Positions 32,701 to 42,209 of a DNA stretch of 64,000 nucleotides are shown piece by piece (the stretch's first letter is position 1; each line of letters begins with the position of its first letter). Location: assembly GCF_014839805.1 (NCBI RefSeq), contig NC_051138.1:5144983-5208982 (forward strand), written 5' to 3'. The DNA comes from Manduca sexta (taxonomy: Eukaryota > Arthropoda > Insecta > Lepidoptera > Sphingidae). Both the position numbers and the translations under genes were made by a program. The notes under the pieces were generated by a model. It saw nothing but the letters and a program-made list of their open reading frames with translations, was not told the DNA's origin and did not search any database.

Positions 32701-35145
32701 AACAAAGGGCTGTCCAACACAAAAAGATTTTTTCAGTTCAAACCGGTAGTTCCTGACATTAGCCATTACTGCTCCGCTCCTATTGGTCATAGCGTGATAA
32801 TATATAGCCTATAGCGCTCCACAAATAAAGGGCTATCCAACACAAAACGATTTTTTCAGTTGAAACCGGTAGTTCCTGAGATTAGCCATTACTACCCCGC
32901 TCCTATTGGTCATAGCGTGATGATATATAACTTTGAGCACTCCACAAACAAAGGACTGTTCAACACAAAAAGATTTTTTCAGTTCGAATCGGTAGTTCCC
33001 GAGATTAGCCATTACTGCTCCGCTCCTATTGGGTATAGCGTGATGATATATAGCACTCCACGAACAAAGGGCTATCCAACGCAAAAAGAATTTTTCAGTT
33101 TGGACCGGTAGTTCCTGAGATTAGCCATTACTGCTCCGCTCCTATTGGGTATAGCGTGATGATATATAGCCTATAGCACTCCACGAACAAAGGGCTATCC
33201 AACGCAAAAAGAATTTTTCAGTTTGGACCGGTAGTTCCTGAGATAAGCGCGTTCAAACAAACAAACAAACTCTTCAGCTTTATATAATAGTATAGATTTT
33301 CACTAACATAATATGTTTTTTTAACCTATGATTGGACATAGAAGTACAACAAGTAATGCTTAGAAGCAAAAGAGTTCTAAATAGAGCGAACATTGGGAAG
33401 AATGTTAGGTATACAAAAATTTTGCGCTCATGCGATGGTTACTGTATCTACCGTGAAAGAGCAAAACACCATGTAAACTATTTTATATTTTTTCCTTTCG
33501 TGATTTGCACATTTTTAAATTTTGATGTTATTTATTTATTAAAATCTTAGGACGTCTTGTCACACGGATATTTCAAATAAGACAATAACTACCAATTGGT
33601 AATAACTTTGGAGCACAATTTTGGTGAAGTCCGGTCTAACTGAATATACCGTTTAACGTCTTTGTTAGAAGCATAAATTAACTTTTTAATTTTTCATCAA
33701 CAGGAATATTTTCAAAGCAACTTGCCTATAACACAAACGCTGGCATATTGGCTAAAGCTTCCTGAGCGGCATTCATACATGCCTGCGTCTTTAGGGCGGA
33801 TGTTTTTAAACGTTAATACCAGGGCTGGGGTTCGTGCTCCTTTAAGCGTTTGCACGAAGTGTTCTTGCGCGTACACGCGGTTTGTTGGCTCTCGCTTCAC
33901 CACGTTGCCTGCCGCGTCGAACCATTCCACCTGTTATATAAGTACATTAACATAATCAGCATCAGATTTGAATGTAGGCTTATCCAGATTTCTAGACGGA
34001 TTCGTTGGAAGCAGCCTGCGTCCAACATCTTCCTGCTGCCTTTATCAAGTCATTTGAACACTTTATTTATTTATTAAGAAACAGTCATACGCAAAATTAT
34101 GATTACAACGTTGAAAAAAAAAAAAATATTCGTCCACGGCATAATGACCTCACTATACCTGATGGTAAGAGGAATGGAGTCCAATAGAAAGTCGACAGAC
34201 GAGAGATGATCGCCCCTCGCTTGTCGAAATAATTATGCCAGTCTGTTGGAACCGGATATACCTACACAGGCTGATCCCGGAACGCAACATACTTACGTGG
34301 GCCACTATGGCGGGATTTAACGCCTTGTGTACGGTGGTCGCTATCCGGGCGGATATTAAATATATCCTACCACCAGCAAACCTATAATTACCTATAGCTC
34401 CCTTAATGTGATAACAAACAAGATAAGCGCAGTAATTACACCGGCTACAATGTCCTCCTAACCGGAACACAACAGTGACTAAACACTGCTGCTGGCGATA
34501 GAAATAGACATTGTGGTGGTACCTACCCAAGCCGACTCTCACATGTGAGAGACCTACCGAAGTATCGAAAATAAGATTTCACAATCAAGTACATAACTAT
34601 AATAAAATTATATAAATGACGATGAGAACATAATACGTATTTTTTGTCTAGAAACATCTAAACACCCCATAGATACCATCAGTTACACCGGAGTCACTTT
34701 AGTGTGCCCATATAAAAGGCAAAAATAAAACAAACATGAAGTCTTAAATAATAAGAATAATGCATAAATAAAATGTATCACATACCCTTTGATGTTTAAC
34801 GGAATATTTGCAATTAATAAGCATTTTGCTACCCGCTTTCGAGAAATTATTTTTTCCATAATCTATCTCTTCAATTGTGACACTGCTCTGTACTTCTTTG
34901 GCTCCGTACACTGAAAAGAACAAATCGAAATCCAATTTACGATTTTAAAATTTCCAAGATGCTAATTAAAATGCGGCGCATTAGCCACAACTCAGAAAAT
35001 TAGTACTTAATTTAGGAGTAGGTACCATGTTTTTAAAATGAAAAAATACGATTGACAATGTAATTACTAAAAAAACAAATAAACGATTCTTACCTGCTCT
35101 AAAAACCAAATAAACGAACACAATAACGTAAAAAATCCACTTCAT
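20445..35145 (-). CDS. Fasciclin-2/NCAM-like adhesion protein (3 Ig + FN3, GPI signal), complete
   Basis: Ten exons join exactly in frame to give 506 residues. A signal peptide (MKWIFYVIVFVYLVFRA...) covers about 1-20. Ig1 has Cys51, Trp62 and Cys113 (KDAGMYEC). Ig2 has Cys151, Trp163 and Cys209 (GDSGVYYC). Ig3 has Cys260, Trp272 and Cys315. An FN3 domain runs from about 338 to 450, ending NDAGESPW. A Glu/Thr-rich linker (about 453-480) precedes a C-terminal hydrophobic run (GIFFTAGIIIIAVVCMMAMR), which fits a GPI signal after a TSDG stretch; a tail-less membrane anchor is the alternative. The Ig3-FN3 junction KPQVPDQV resembles Fasciclin II. Intron phases match the plus-strand paralogue. The intron between 23207 and 30452 is 7.2 kb and packed with repeats. 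The role is inferred as cell adhesion or recognition at the cell surface. Confidence 0.88.
20999..21090. repeat. Fragment of a retrotransposon 3' end
   Basis: The phrase CCCATTGCAGTCCAATGCTGGACACAGGCCTCTCACAAG belongs to a 3' terminal sequence common in insect non-LTR elements and recalls the one at 8.15 kb. Only about 90 bp is recognisable, inside an intron of the minus-strand gene. Confidence 0.45.
21416..21563. repeat. Repeat-H fragment
   Basis: It shares the GGCATAATTGTGTCGATTGCC and CTAATCATCTCC series with segments at 34150-34430, 36590-36730 and 45640-45880. The best copies include CCGACTATACACAGGCTGAT. Non-coding, class unknown. Confidence 0.5.
21607..21741 (-). CDS. Exon: FN3, middle strands
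   Basis: The acceptor is tttgaag and the donor AAGG|gtaaaa, both ends phase 1. It encodes GCQIQYLKTTRLKYPDSVPR and the ADW typical of FN3. It is longer than its plus-strand counterpart by 42 bp. Confidence 0.85.
21836..21914 (-). CDS. Exon: FN3, first strands
   Basis: The acceptor is tattgcag and the donor GATG|gtaagt, phase 0 to 1. It encodes VTFYKSVSNAIDLDVSWSD, with the FN3 B-strand tryptophan that the plus-strand copy lacks. Confidence 0.85.
22267..22525 (-). CDS. Exon: whole Ig3 domain
   Basis: The acceptor is ggttatag and the donor CAG|gtaaat. One exon covers what is split into two in the plus-strand gene. It carries SVNLVCAASGYPPPTYKWFR, then RYVCKASNELGTAEKY and the FN3 junction KPQVPDQ. 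Confidence 0.9.
23147..23207 (-). CDS. Exon: Ig2-Ig3 linker
   Basis: It is 61 bp, with acceptor ttgttttcag and donor GAAAG|gtcagt, phase 1 to 2. It encodes YDPVFENGNDIEQVF and equals the plus-strand linker exon in position and phase. It is separated from the Ig2 exon by a 7.2-kb intron. Confidence 0.75.
23317..23975 (+). repeat. SINE-A copy split by a hAT-like MITE
   Basis: The tRNA-like head (GCCTCGGTGGCGTAGTTGTA) is interrupted after GCCTCGGTG by the MITE at 23328-23713. The head then repeats and continues through box B (GGATTCGAATCCC) and the usual body. The duplicated CCTCGGTG is the MITE's target duplication. Confidence 0.82.
23328..23713. mobile_element. hAT-like MITE, 386 bp
   Basis: The ends are inverted: CAGGGTCGTAGCTAG on the left and the complement of CAGGGCCGTAGCTAG on the right. 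An 8-bp target duplication, CCTCGGTG, sits at 23320-23327 and 23714-23721, as expected for hAT. There is no coding frame. A run of 13 C lies near the right end. Confidence 0.85.
24255..24490 (-). repeat. SINE-A copy
   Basis: It is minus-oriented, with head CTTCGGTAGCGTTATGTTAT and a degenerate box B. The body ends in the family phrase CCCCTTTAGGTATAAAAGG. It lies in the 7.2-kb intron of the minus-strand Ig gene, close to the previous SINE-A. Confidence 0.72.
24900..27450. repeat. Degenerate repeat cluster in direct and inverted copies
   Basis: Two diverged units lie in tandem (about 25485-25620 and 25722-25840), both with TTTAAAGATT-TAGTGTAGGCG and ending in TTTATTGCTGCACATGT. An inverted copy lies at about 27150-27400. 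The unit phrase AAACCCA-AGTCTATAAT also occurs twice. No coding frame was recognised. Confidence 0.5.
26690..26789 (-). other. Candidate cassette exon, unconfirmed
   Basis: The minus strand has a good acceptor (tgtattacag) followed by a locally GC-rich segment. If joined to the Ig2 exon (phase 1, ending T) it begins AG and makes an immediate TAG stop. It may instead be old transposon sequence. Confidence 0.15.
28124..28482. mobile_element. Palindromic MITE flanked by TTAA
   Basis: The two halves are nearly perfect inverted copies of about 165-175 bp (GGTGGTAGCTCAAGGTCCAT ... complement), separated by a short AT-rich loop. TTAA flanks both ends (28120-28123 and 28483-28486), as for piggyBac-type targets. 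It has no gene. A transcript would fold into a long hairpin. Confidence 0.85.
29175..29462 (+). repeat. Repeat-E copy
   Basis: It is almost identical in order to 56348-56640: GACCCGACAGACGTTGTCC, CTGACAGTTATTT, TTTTCCGCGCAACTTTTTGA, and GTGAAATCGGTGCAGCCGTT, ending in a short AT repeat. The last phrase is typical of insect LINE or SINE 3' ends. Confidence 0.65.
29475..30391. mobile_element. TIR DNA transposon remnant
   Basis: The ends are inverted (CCGTCTAATTACAAAAC on the left, CCGTCTTATTACAAAAAC on the right) and flanked by ATA on both sides, a 3-bp duplication as in PIF/Harbinger. It contains subterminal GGTTTAA motifs and a 106-codon ORF. It ends 61 bp from the Ig2 exon of the minus-strand gene. 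Confidence 0.7.
29733..30053 (+). pseudogene. ORF inside the TIR element, possible transposase N-terminus
   Basis: Starting from an ATG, it encodes an acidic stretch (VDSVDIEDIEAVELLETPR) and then LQFSDLFSFDDPSLYYK, followed by less orderly sequence and a stop. This fits the N-terminus of a truncated transposase. The family cannot be fixed from this part alone. It is very short against any full transposase. Confidence 0.35.
30452..30640 (-). CDS. Exon: Ig2, second half
   Basis: The acceptor is ttatttag and the donor AACT|gtgagt. It carries LLTVTSLEPGDSGVYYCVA and a sequon in MNITLHVN. It has an extra cysteine at residue 221. Confidence 0.9.
30893..31200 (-). repeat. Repeat-C copy
   Basis: It is a good copy in reverse, with GGTGGTAGGTCTCTCATATG, CATTGTAGCCAGTGTAACTA, GGCGAGCGCAGTGGAAC and TTACCATCAGGCGAACGGCA. 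It lies between the two Ig2 exons. Confidence 0.7.
31245..31376 (-). CDS. Exon: Ig2, first half
   Basis: The acceptor is atttaacag and the donor CATG|gtgaaa. It carries GRSITLSCQAKGDPEPRIVW, close to the plus-strand Ig2 exon in length and phase. A repeat-C copy lies about 45 bp beyond its donor. Confidence 0.9.
31408..31495 (-). repeat. SINE-B fragment (tail half)
   Basis: It contains CTACTGGGTACGGGTCTTTTCTAC and the CCTTAGTCCACCACATTGGCC phrase. The head is missing. It sits 30 bp upstream of the Ig2 exon's acceptor. Confidence 0.6.
32307..33296 (-). mobile_element. Helitron-like element with internal tandem repeats
   Basis: On the minus strand it starts TCTATACTATTATATAAAGC, has five internal units of about 122 bp, and ends with a GC-rich hairpin (GCGGGCGGAGCCGCG) followed by GCAAAAGCTAG. 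The insertion lies between A and T. These are Helitron hallmarks. It has no helicase gene. A tail of repeated TTTG is near the 5' end. The element at 42210-43352 is a near copy in the other orientation. Confidence 0.82.
33726..33930 (-). CDS. Exon: Ig1, second half (GC splice donor)
   Basis: The acceptor is atataacag. The exon starts VEWFDAAGNV and carries the second cysteine in KDAGMYEC. The donor reads ATAG|gcaagt, a GC-AG intron; phase 1 there is required by the next exon, and no GT donor nearby fits. Confidence 0.88.
34150..34555. repeat. Repeat-H and repeat-C mosaic
   Basis: The left half holds the repeat-H series (GTCTGTTGGAACCGGATATA, ACAGGCTGATCCCGG, GTGGTCGCTATCCGGGCGGA). The right half has the repeat-C end (AACACAACAGTGACTAAACA). 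A 129-codon frame crossing it is not a gene. Confidence 0.6.
34786..34910 (-). CDS. Exon: Ig1, first half
   Basis: The acceptor is cttttcag and the donor CAAAGG|gtatgt, entering phase 1 and leaving phase 0. It carries SKMLINCKYSVKHQR with the first Ig1 cysteine. Confidence 0.85.
35094..35145 (-). CDS. Exon: signal peptide
   Basis: The chosen ATG gives a classical signal sequence: one Lys, then 14 mostly hydrophobic residues. An upstream in-frame ATG at 35241 would add a polar leader and is less likely. The donor is GCAG|gtaaga, phase 1. Confidence 0.85.
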
Positions 35146-35932
35146 TTTGACACCATTGATGCAATCACTAAGTACCGATGGTGACGACGGGTGTGGTAAA
35201 ATGAAAATGCCCTCGCACAATCCATAGACATCCCACAACACGTATTATTTAATTGGGCCGCCGAATTAACATTAATTAAGGTGTTATTACTACAGTGTCA
35301 GTACTGAGGAAATGACACTTGTCATAGTTACGGATGGAATTGAAAAGGTCATCGCAACATATAGAATTACGAAATATACCGATTGTATACTAATACTTAT
35401 ATTTTAATAAAAAAAATCATGGACAGACACGTATCACAATTTTTTAAATAAAAATATTACCTATTCTGGAATATTTCTGAAAATAAATGTAAGTAACGAA
35501 ATAGGTTTTATTACGAAAATATTGTAACAAAATTATGTCAAATGCCTTTTTTGTTTGTATTAACAAATTCGTTCTATCAAACAATATGCATATACGATGA
35601 ACGTATTAAAACAAACAAAAAAAACAGAAGAAACAAAAAAGTCGTAATAATTGAAGAGAAACTATTTTTCAGATTTTATCGCGGTTTATTGTATTATAAT
35701 TTTCTCCCGACGTTAAAATTATAATATAAAATACTACGATAAAATACGCAAAATAATTTTATTTCTAAGTCTAAGTAACATCCGCATAAAAATAAGAAAT
35801 CATTGAGTCGTAATAATATTTCGTTTCGTGCATGAATTTTGAGAAATTCTGTAATATAAAGGTACTGTCGTTTACATACTACCACTATCAATATCTAGGT
35901 ACCACGCAAAAAATATTTCTTACATTGCGATA

Positions 35933-36242
35933 GTATCAGCCCTGTATTATATACTTGCCCACTGCTGAGCACGGGCCTCCTCTACTACTGAGAGGGATTA
36001 AGCCTTAGTCCACCACGCTGGCCTAGTGCGGATTAGTAGACTTCACACACCTTCGAAATTCCTATAGAGAACTTCTCAGATGTGCAGGTTTCCTCACGAT
36101 GTTTTCCTTCACCGTTAAAGCGAACGATGAATTCACAAAGACTGCACACATGATTTTTTAGAAAAGTCAGAGGTGTGTGCCCTTGGGATTTGAACCTGCG
36201 GACATTCGTCTCGGCAGTCCGTTCCACTCCCAACTAGGCTAT
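35933..36242 (-). mobile_element. SINE-B copy with 11-bp target duplication
   Basis: It is a well-preserved full-length copy. The target duplication ACATTGCGATA lies at 35922-35932 and 36243-36253. It has box B in GGTTCAAATCCCAAGGGC (minus strand) and ends in the CCTGTATTATA tail. Confidence 0.9.
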
Positions 36243-36279
36243 ACATTGCGATAATAGTTGAAAAAAAATCGGCGGCTAA

Positions 36280-36408
36280 AAGGCTAATTGACTTCAGGGA
36301 CATTTATTTGCGACAGTTTCATACATATTTAAAATCAGAAATTTTTTCTGTTTTTTTAACCTAGTTATAATTTTTAGGAATAAATGTCGCTTTTAAGTCA
36401 ATTAGCCT
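36280..36408. repeat. Inverted repeat, likely MITE remnant
   Basis: About 29-bp arms pair: GGCTAATTGACTT-AGGGACATTTATT on the left with its near complement at 36379-36408. The loop is AT-rich. Its insertion was later broken on the left by the SINE at 35933. Confidence 0.5.
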
Positions 36409-37011
36409 TTCAACCATCCACATATTATTATAGAATCAATGTGTTGAGTAAAGTGTTACTTTGTGTTGCTCGCGTCTTCGCTTACGTGATTAAACTCCAA
36501 CTATGTAGTTTTTAGGGAGAAAAACATAAACAAAACATGTAGGACGCAGTCTACCTTGTGGCAAAACTTCATCCAAACGACTTTAAAGTGCAAACGTTCC
36601 GTGATCAGCCTGTGTATATCCGATTTAATTAAGCAGGTATAATTGCGTCGACTGCCGAGGGATAATCACCTCTCGTTAGTCGACATTCTTTTGAACCCCA
36701 CTCTACTTACCATCGGGTGCAGTGAATTCACATTACCGAGTCCGAACCACAAAAAAATATTATTAGAAAGATTAACTTGAATCGCTACCACAAGCCTCAA
36801 ATCGCCTCCTGGGTCGAGTAGAGTAACTATCAACTGGGATAAGTGATGTCAGACACTTTTATTTAGTTTTCAAAGCCCGTTCAATTGTTTCACAGTCTAG
36901 AAATAGATCTTTTGACGTCCCATCAGTAGCTCATATGTGTTTCTACGGGAGTAAGCAAAAAGGATATCCATTATAGGTAGTATCTATTTATAAAAAAAAA
37001 TATATCAGACA

Positions 37012-37165
37012 CTAGCTTTTGCTCGCGGCTCCGCCCGCGTTAACAAGTTTTCCAGAGTAAATATTTTCCCGGGATAAAATAAATAATGTAGCTTCTTATT
37101 GTAAAAGAATTTCTAAAATCAGTTTCAGTAGTTCCAGAGATTAGCTCATAAAAACAAACTCGCAA
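37012..37165 (-). mobile_element. Helitron-like fragment
   Basis: It has the CTAG end and hairpin CTAGCTTTTGCTCGCGGCTCCG, then a short body with TTCCCGGGATAAAAT. It ends AAAACAAACTCG, with no tandem units. Confidence 0.55.
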
Positions 37166-37232
37166 TTATTACTCCTTTATGAGTATAAATATTTTTTATA
37201 ATTATTATTTTAACTCATGACTGCTAAGAATA

Positions 37233-37325
37233 TATTATTGTCAATGGATGTTTCCCATAAAAAGAGGGTTATTTATATGAGAAATAAATTATTTACACGT
37301 AGACATCCATTGACAATAAATTATA
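37233..37325. repeat. Short hairpin repeat
   Basis: Arms TATTGTCAATGGATGT and ACATCCATTGACAATA are complementary over about 18 bp, with a spacer of about 55 bp. It could be a MITE relic. Confidence 0.4.
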
Positions 37326-39664
37326 ATAGGAAATATTTATAATTATATACGAGAACACTTTTTTCTGTCGCACTAGAGTTTATTAATTATTTGACATGAT
37401 TTATCCACTCCTGTTATATAATTATTAATGCAACAAGGAATAGAAATGCATGTTTTCACATTTTCAATTCTATATTTCTATTAAAACTTGTTATTGAAAT
37501 AACAAACCTAAAGACAAGGATGAAAACAGCGCGCTGCGAAAAAATGTAATATATAAAAAACAACATCCCAACATTCTTTAGAAATTAAATTTAAGATATA
37601 CAAATATGCAATCGTTATGTAAGAAATATCAAATATTACTCCGAAAAAGCCTTTTCCGTACAAATTTAGAATCACTAGGTACAGTTATACACAGATGTAG
37701 CTTTACACTTCAAAACTTCACAATGGTTTTACACATTAAGTTTAATCGGCGCATTATTTTTTCTGCATCTAAAATAAATTAATCATCAGATGTTTATACT
37801 AATAAAGAAAAATAATTATTGATCTGAATAGAAAAGTTTAAAGGCGATTTGTGATGTAGCTTTAGTTCTTACATTCAATTTAGAGTCTCTTCTCAAAACA
37901 AATAGAGTTTTTCATTACGTCATTCGTTTAGAAAATAGTGTATAATATCGTTTAATTATAATACTCAACACATTAAAATTGTAAAGGAAATACAATTATA
38001 TTTTAATGTAGATTTCATAATATTTACATATCAACCAAACAATTTTAACCCAATCGTGACGCAATAAGTTAAAAAACTTGTAGTGCACTTATGTATTCAA
38101 GCATTAGAACAAATAGATGAATAATTTGAATGTGTGAATGAACTAATATAACGTAGACAAAGATAATATACCGGTAATTTTCATATCTTTATGTCTAATT
38201 TTCTAATTGTTCTCCAAAAGATTAGACAATCTGAAAATTATAATAATTACAATCTGAATTAATAGATGGGTTTGTAGAAATTTCTTTTAAATTGGCCGTA
38301 AATACGTTATTCCTGTTTTCAATTCTTATTTCCTGTTCCTGTTTGTATTGATCATCATAGTGATGAATATTATATAAGCATCTATATTTAAAACAATATT
38401 TATTTATCACATCAATATTTGTACACTAAAGGGATGAAATTCGCGTCCTTAAAAATCACACTCACAAAAACAGTTCCTTTATACAATAAATTTAATGTAA
38501 CTTCTAGAGTCCTTAATTTTTTTTTCATGTATACATTAATTTCTCTTTATTGAGGGGTCGTAACACAAGTATAATAAAAACAAAAACACTAAAATTGGTT
38601 AAATTAAATAAAAATTACAATTATTGTAATACAGTTATTATAATATGCACTATATATTGTTTTTATAGATATTAAGGTTTTCGGTGTATAGAAAACAAAT
38701 ATCGATCACAAGTTTGCAACAACAACGCCATAAGTAGTAATAATCAAAAGTCCCATACTTCATTTTGTAACCTCATCTACATCCGCACACAGTTTATTTT
38801 TATTTCCAGATATATGTATACCTGTAGAAGTGCTTGGTGTCAATAAAAATGTAGATTGAAAAACGAAGGGGATCTGTCGTATCTTCGAAATACTTACCGC
38901 CTGTACATGGTCCACTAACAAAGTGACCACGTTGGTTTTCTGTGACAGCGGCAATGGGGAAGCGTCCATATAAACGAATCCTGCCGGCCTCACTTTCGTA
39001 ATTTATGTAAAATCTAATTATCTAAATTTTACCCTCCACCCCAGCACACGGGTACCTCAAACTCTGATTAAATTATTTACTAATATTATAAATGCAAATG
39101 TTCTTTGGATTAGTGTTAGATGTATACGTAGTAACCATTGAATGATTTATATGACAGAGAGGATGATTTATATGACTTATGGAGTAATTCTGATTTCCCT
39201 CGAAATAATCGGATTCGAACCAACAATTCGACCCAGTTCTCCGCTGTAAAGTTACGAATATTGATTTTTCTCAAATCTTTTAGTCTCAACGAACATCGAA
39301 ATAAAATTTGAATAAAACAAAGTGGCAAAATGTTTCCATCAAAACATAAATAGCGCACGAGGCGTTGCGTGAAACCAATTTATCGTCCACAAATTGTCTA
39401 TTGTTCGGTCCACTACATAGTTTCAATCAATGCTTCCGCAAAAAATACATTTCCTAATTAATTTTAAACCAAAAAAACAGTTGATATACGAAAATACCTT
39501 TGTTTGATACTTTATTTTTTTATTATTCATATTTCCGCGGGTTAAGGTTTACTTATCACCAATTCATAGCAATAAACCATTACAATGAAACGCAAGTCGC
39601 CTGATAATAAGTAACATGACCATACATACGACCAACACCACCTGTAATATAAGATAAAATAATA

Positions 39665-39870
39665 TATAACTGGGAATGGAGCAGTCTCCCACAACGGAAG
39701 TCCGAAGGTTCAAAACTCAAGTCACACCCCTCTGACTTTTCGAAGTTATGTGTGGATTGTTTATCAAACATCGTTTGCTTTAACGATGAAATAACTCATC
39801 GTGAGGAGACCTGCATTGAGAATTTATCAAAATAAAAATAATTTTAAAGGTAAGTGAAGTCTGGCAATAT
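39665..39870 (+). repeat. SINE-B copy, diverged
   Basis: The head is AACTGGGAATGGAGCAGTCTCCC and the box B-like part is AAGGTTCAAAACTCAAG. The tail half is poorly kept. Confidence 0.6.
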
Positions 39871-40029
39871 AATAAAGAATACTTGTCGTTTTTACAATAT
39901 ACCCCTGTTCTAAATAAAAAAAACTACACACTTAAGGTGATGAGAGTTTAATTATAGGAATATAAAGCACGCTAAAGATTTTAAAATACTTCTGCGACGA
40001 TTTTACGTCGTAAATTGTGATAATATTTT

Positions 40030-40335
40030 TTTTTTAATTGCTTTGAGTGACGAGATACGCTTGCCGTTTGCCCGATGATAAGCGATACAACCGCCCATAA
40101 ACAGCAGAAACACCGTCCAACACCTTGAATTACAAAATATTGTTTGATATTTCACTGCGCTCGCCATCCTGAGACATGAGATGTCAAGTCTTATTATGTC
40201 CAGTAGTTACACTCGCTACAATGTCCTTTTAACTGTAACACAACAGTGACTATACACTGCTGCTTGGCGGCAGAAATAGACATTGCGGTGGTACCTACCC
40301 AAGCGGACTATCACATATGAGAGACCTGCCACCAG
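40030..40335 (+). repeat. Repeat-C copy
   Basis: It contains GACGAGATACGCTTGCCGTT, CGATACAACCGCCCATAAAC, CACTGCGCTCGCCATCCTG and ACATTGCGGTGGTACCTACC. It is one of the fuller copies in the window. Confidence 0.68.
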
Positions 40336-40799
40336 TTTTCAGTTTGGCAAAATATTATTTAAGTATAAATGGTATATTGTATTATTAACAAAAAAAACAA
40401 GATGACTAGTAATTGTTACTTCACGCGCTATACACACTAATGATCGAAACATAAAAATGACATCAGACTCGTATTGTAATAGATGTGATAGAAAAACTAT
40501 GATTAACAAAAAAGCTCTTGACGTCATAGGAAAATACATGATACAGTAACATTATTTTCATTGAATATAAGTTACTAAAGATATGAGTAAAAGTAAAATC
40601 TGGCGCATTAAACTAGTAAGTATACCTAAATATATTATAATTAGGAATAAAAAATAGAAAAATAAAAGTCAATAATTATTTTATCTTTGTGAATCCAATA
40701 ATATTTATTTATGGAACGTACAGGTTGAAAATAGCTTTAATCAACATCTTATCTATTCTATACGCAAATTTCATAATGATTACAAAATAAGTAATTGAG

Positions 40800-40886
40800 A
40801 CACACACACACATACAAACATACATTACACCTTTATCCCCAAAGGAATAGACAGAGGCGCAACTACGGCACCCACTTTCCCTTGGG
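40800..40886 (-). repeat. SINE-A 3' fragment
   Basis: An ACACACACAT lead is followed by ATTACACCTTTATCCCCAAAG and AGACAGAGGCGCAACTA. Only the 3' third of the element is present. Confidence 0.6.
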
Positions 40887-42209
40887 ATGTTTTTATACAT
40901 AACCATAACTCGCACGCATAATAGAGTTTTTTTTATCTTTATTAAGATTATATAGATGTCTTTTTATTTCTTCTTTCCCGCCAGCTCGAACTGGCTTCTT
41001 TGCTTACTTGTACTCTTATCTATTTTTTGTCCAATATAAAATGTATGTAGTTATATAAGCGACTTAATTGGAGGAATAAGTATTATATAATTATAATTAA
41101 ATATTCTCATGTACTACTATTTGGCTTATCATAAGCGCAACTGTGACCGTCTACTTGATGAATAAAGTATTTTATTTTATAATATGTAAAGATGTAACGT
41201 ACAAAATTTCCTCCACCGCGTTGTAGTAATTTTTTTTCGACATGACAAGTTTGTTAGCGTGATAAGGGTCGACTTATACAAACACCGGAGTTTTGGATGA
41301 ACGTCATGTTGTCGTCTTAAGTGACCATGCTGAGTACAAACTACTAACGGTTTACTAACTTCGGCTCACAACGGTCACTGGGAGAGAAGGGACATAAAAC
41401 ATTTTTGGAATGAAACCAACTATCTAGCCATTACCGTTATTTGTCGGCACGCGGGCCGGAACTATTAGAAGGTTCGGGAGGACGAGGAACGCGGAGAGGT
41501 CCTCGGCGACGAGGGCGGAACTGCAGTCTTATGTACTATTGGAGCTTCAAGAAGTCGTTTTTACGGCGAATTGCCCGATTGATATCGTTCTCTGGATCGG
41601 TTAGAAACGTGGTAGTGATTCAAGTTGTTTGTTAACAATTATACTCAATGAATACCGGATTTTACGCAGAATCCGTGACTGAAACTTAGTAAAACAGTTT
41701 CAAAATACTTTATTGCACCTTTGATATTAAGGAAATAATATATATACTTTTATTACTAGCTTTATAATTCATAAAGAAGTCATTCTAAGATGAATGTTCG
41801 TAGAATCCATCAACAGACACCCATTTCCTTAGTTATTTCAACAGGTACTCAACTATAGTCGGATACGCTAGTGTATATTGCACGAAATCCGCTAATTATG
41901 TACTAAATACTAGCATTTAATTGCGAGCCTACTAACATTCGTGTGTATTATGCAGTAACGAGGAAATGTGGGTCGATCCGGATAGTGTGTTGTGTCTGTA
42001 TAAACAGCTTTAAATGATCTTGACATTGTTACCTTAAGAATATGAGTTCATCACTAATCGGTAGATATTGATCATATTTTTTAAGTAATTATTTTGAATA
42101 TGAATATTAAAAAAACAAAACCAAACAATTATGAATAATGAAACCAGTTTTTTCAAATTGTATGAATGTTTAAGCATAAAAAATATGATTAAAAATTACC
42201 AGTTTTTTA

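Noticed and set aside
32833..33111. Open frames of 83 codons on both strands, and a similar one at 42481-42681
   Set aside because: They lie within the 122-bp tandem units of the Helitron-like elements. The repeated peptide comes from the repeat, not from a gene.
34153..34542. 129-codon minus-strand ORF
   Set aside because: It crosses repeat-H and repeat-C segments whose other copies have stops in this frame.
39116..39358. Open frames on both strands near 39.2 kb, faintly transposase-like
   Set aside because: The resemblance is too weak, with no terminal repeats or longer frame.
41441..41635. GC-rich ORF starting with a Gly/Arg-rich stretch
   Set aside because: No splice context, no recognised domain and no continuation. 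It may be a piece of an unknown repeat.
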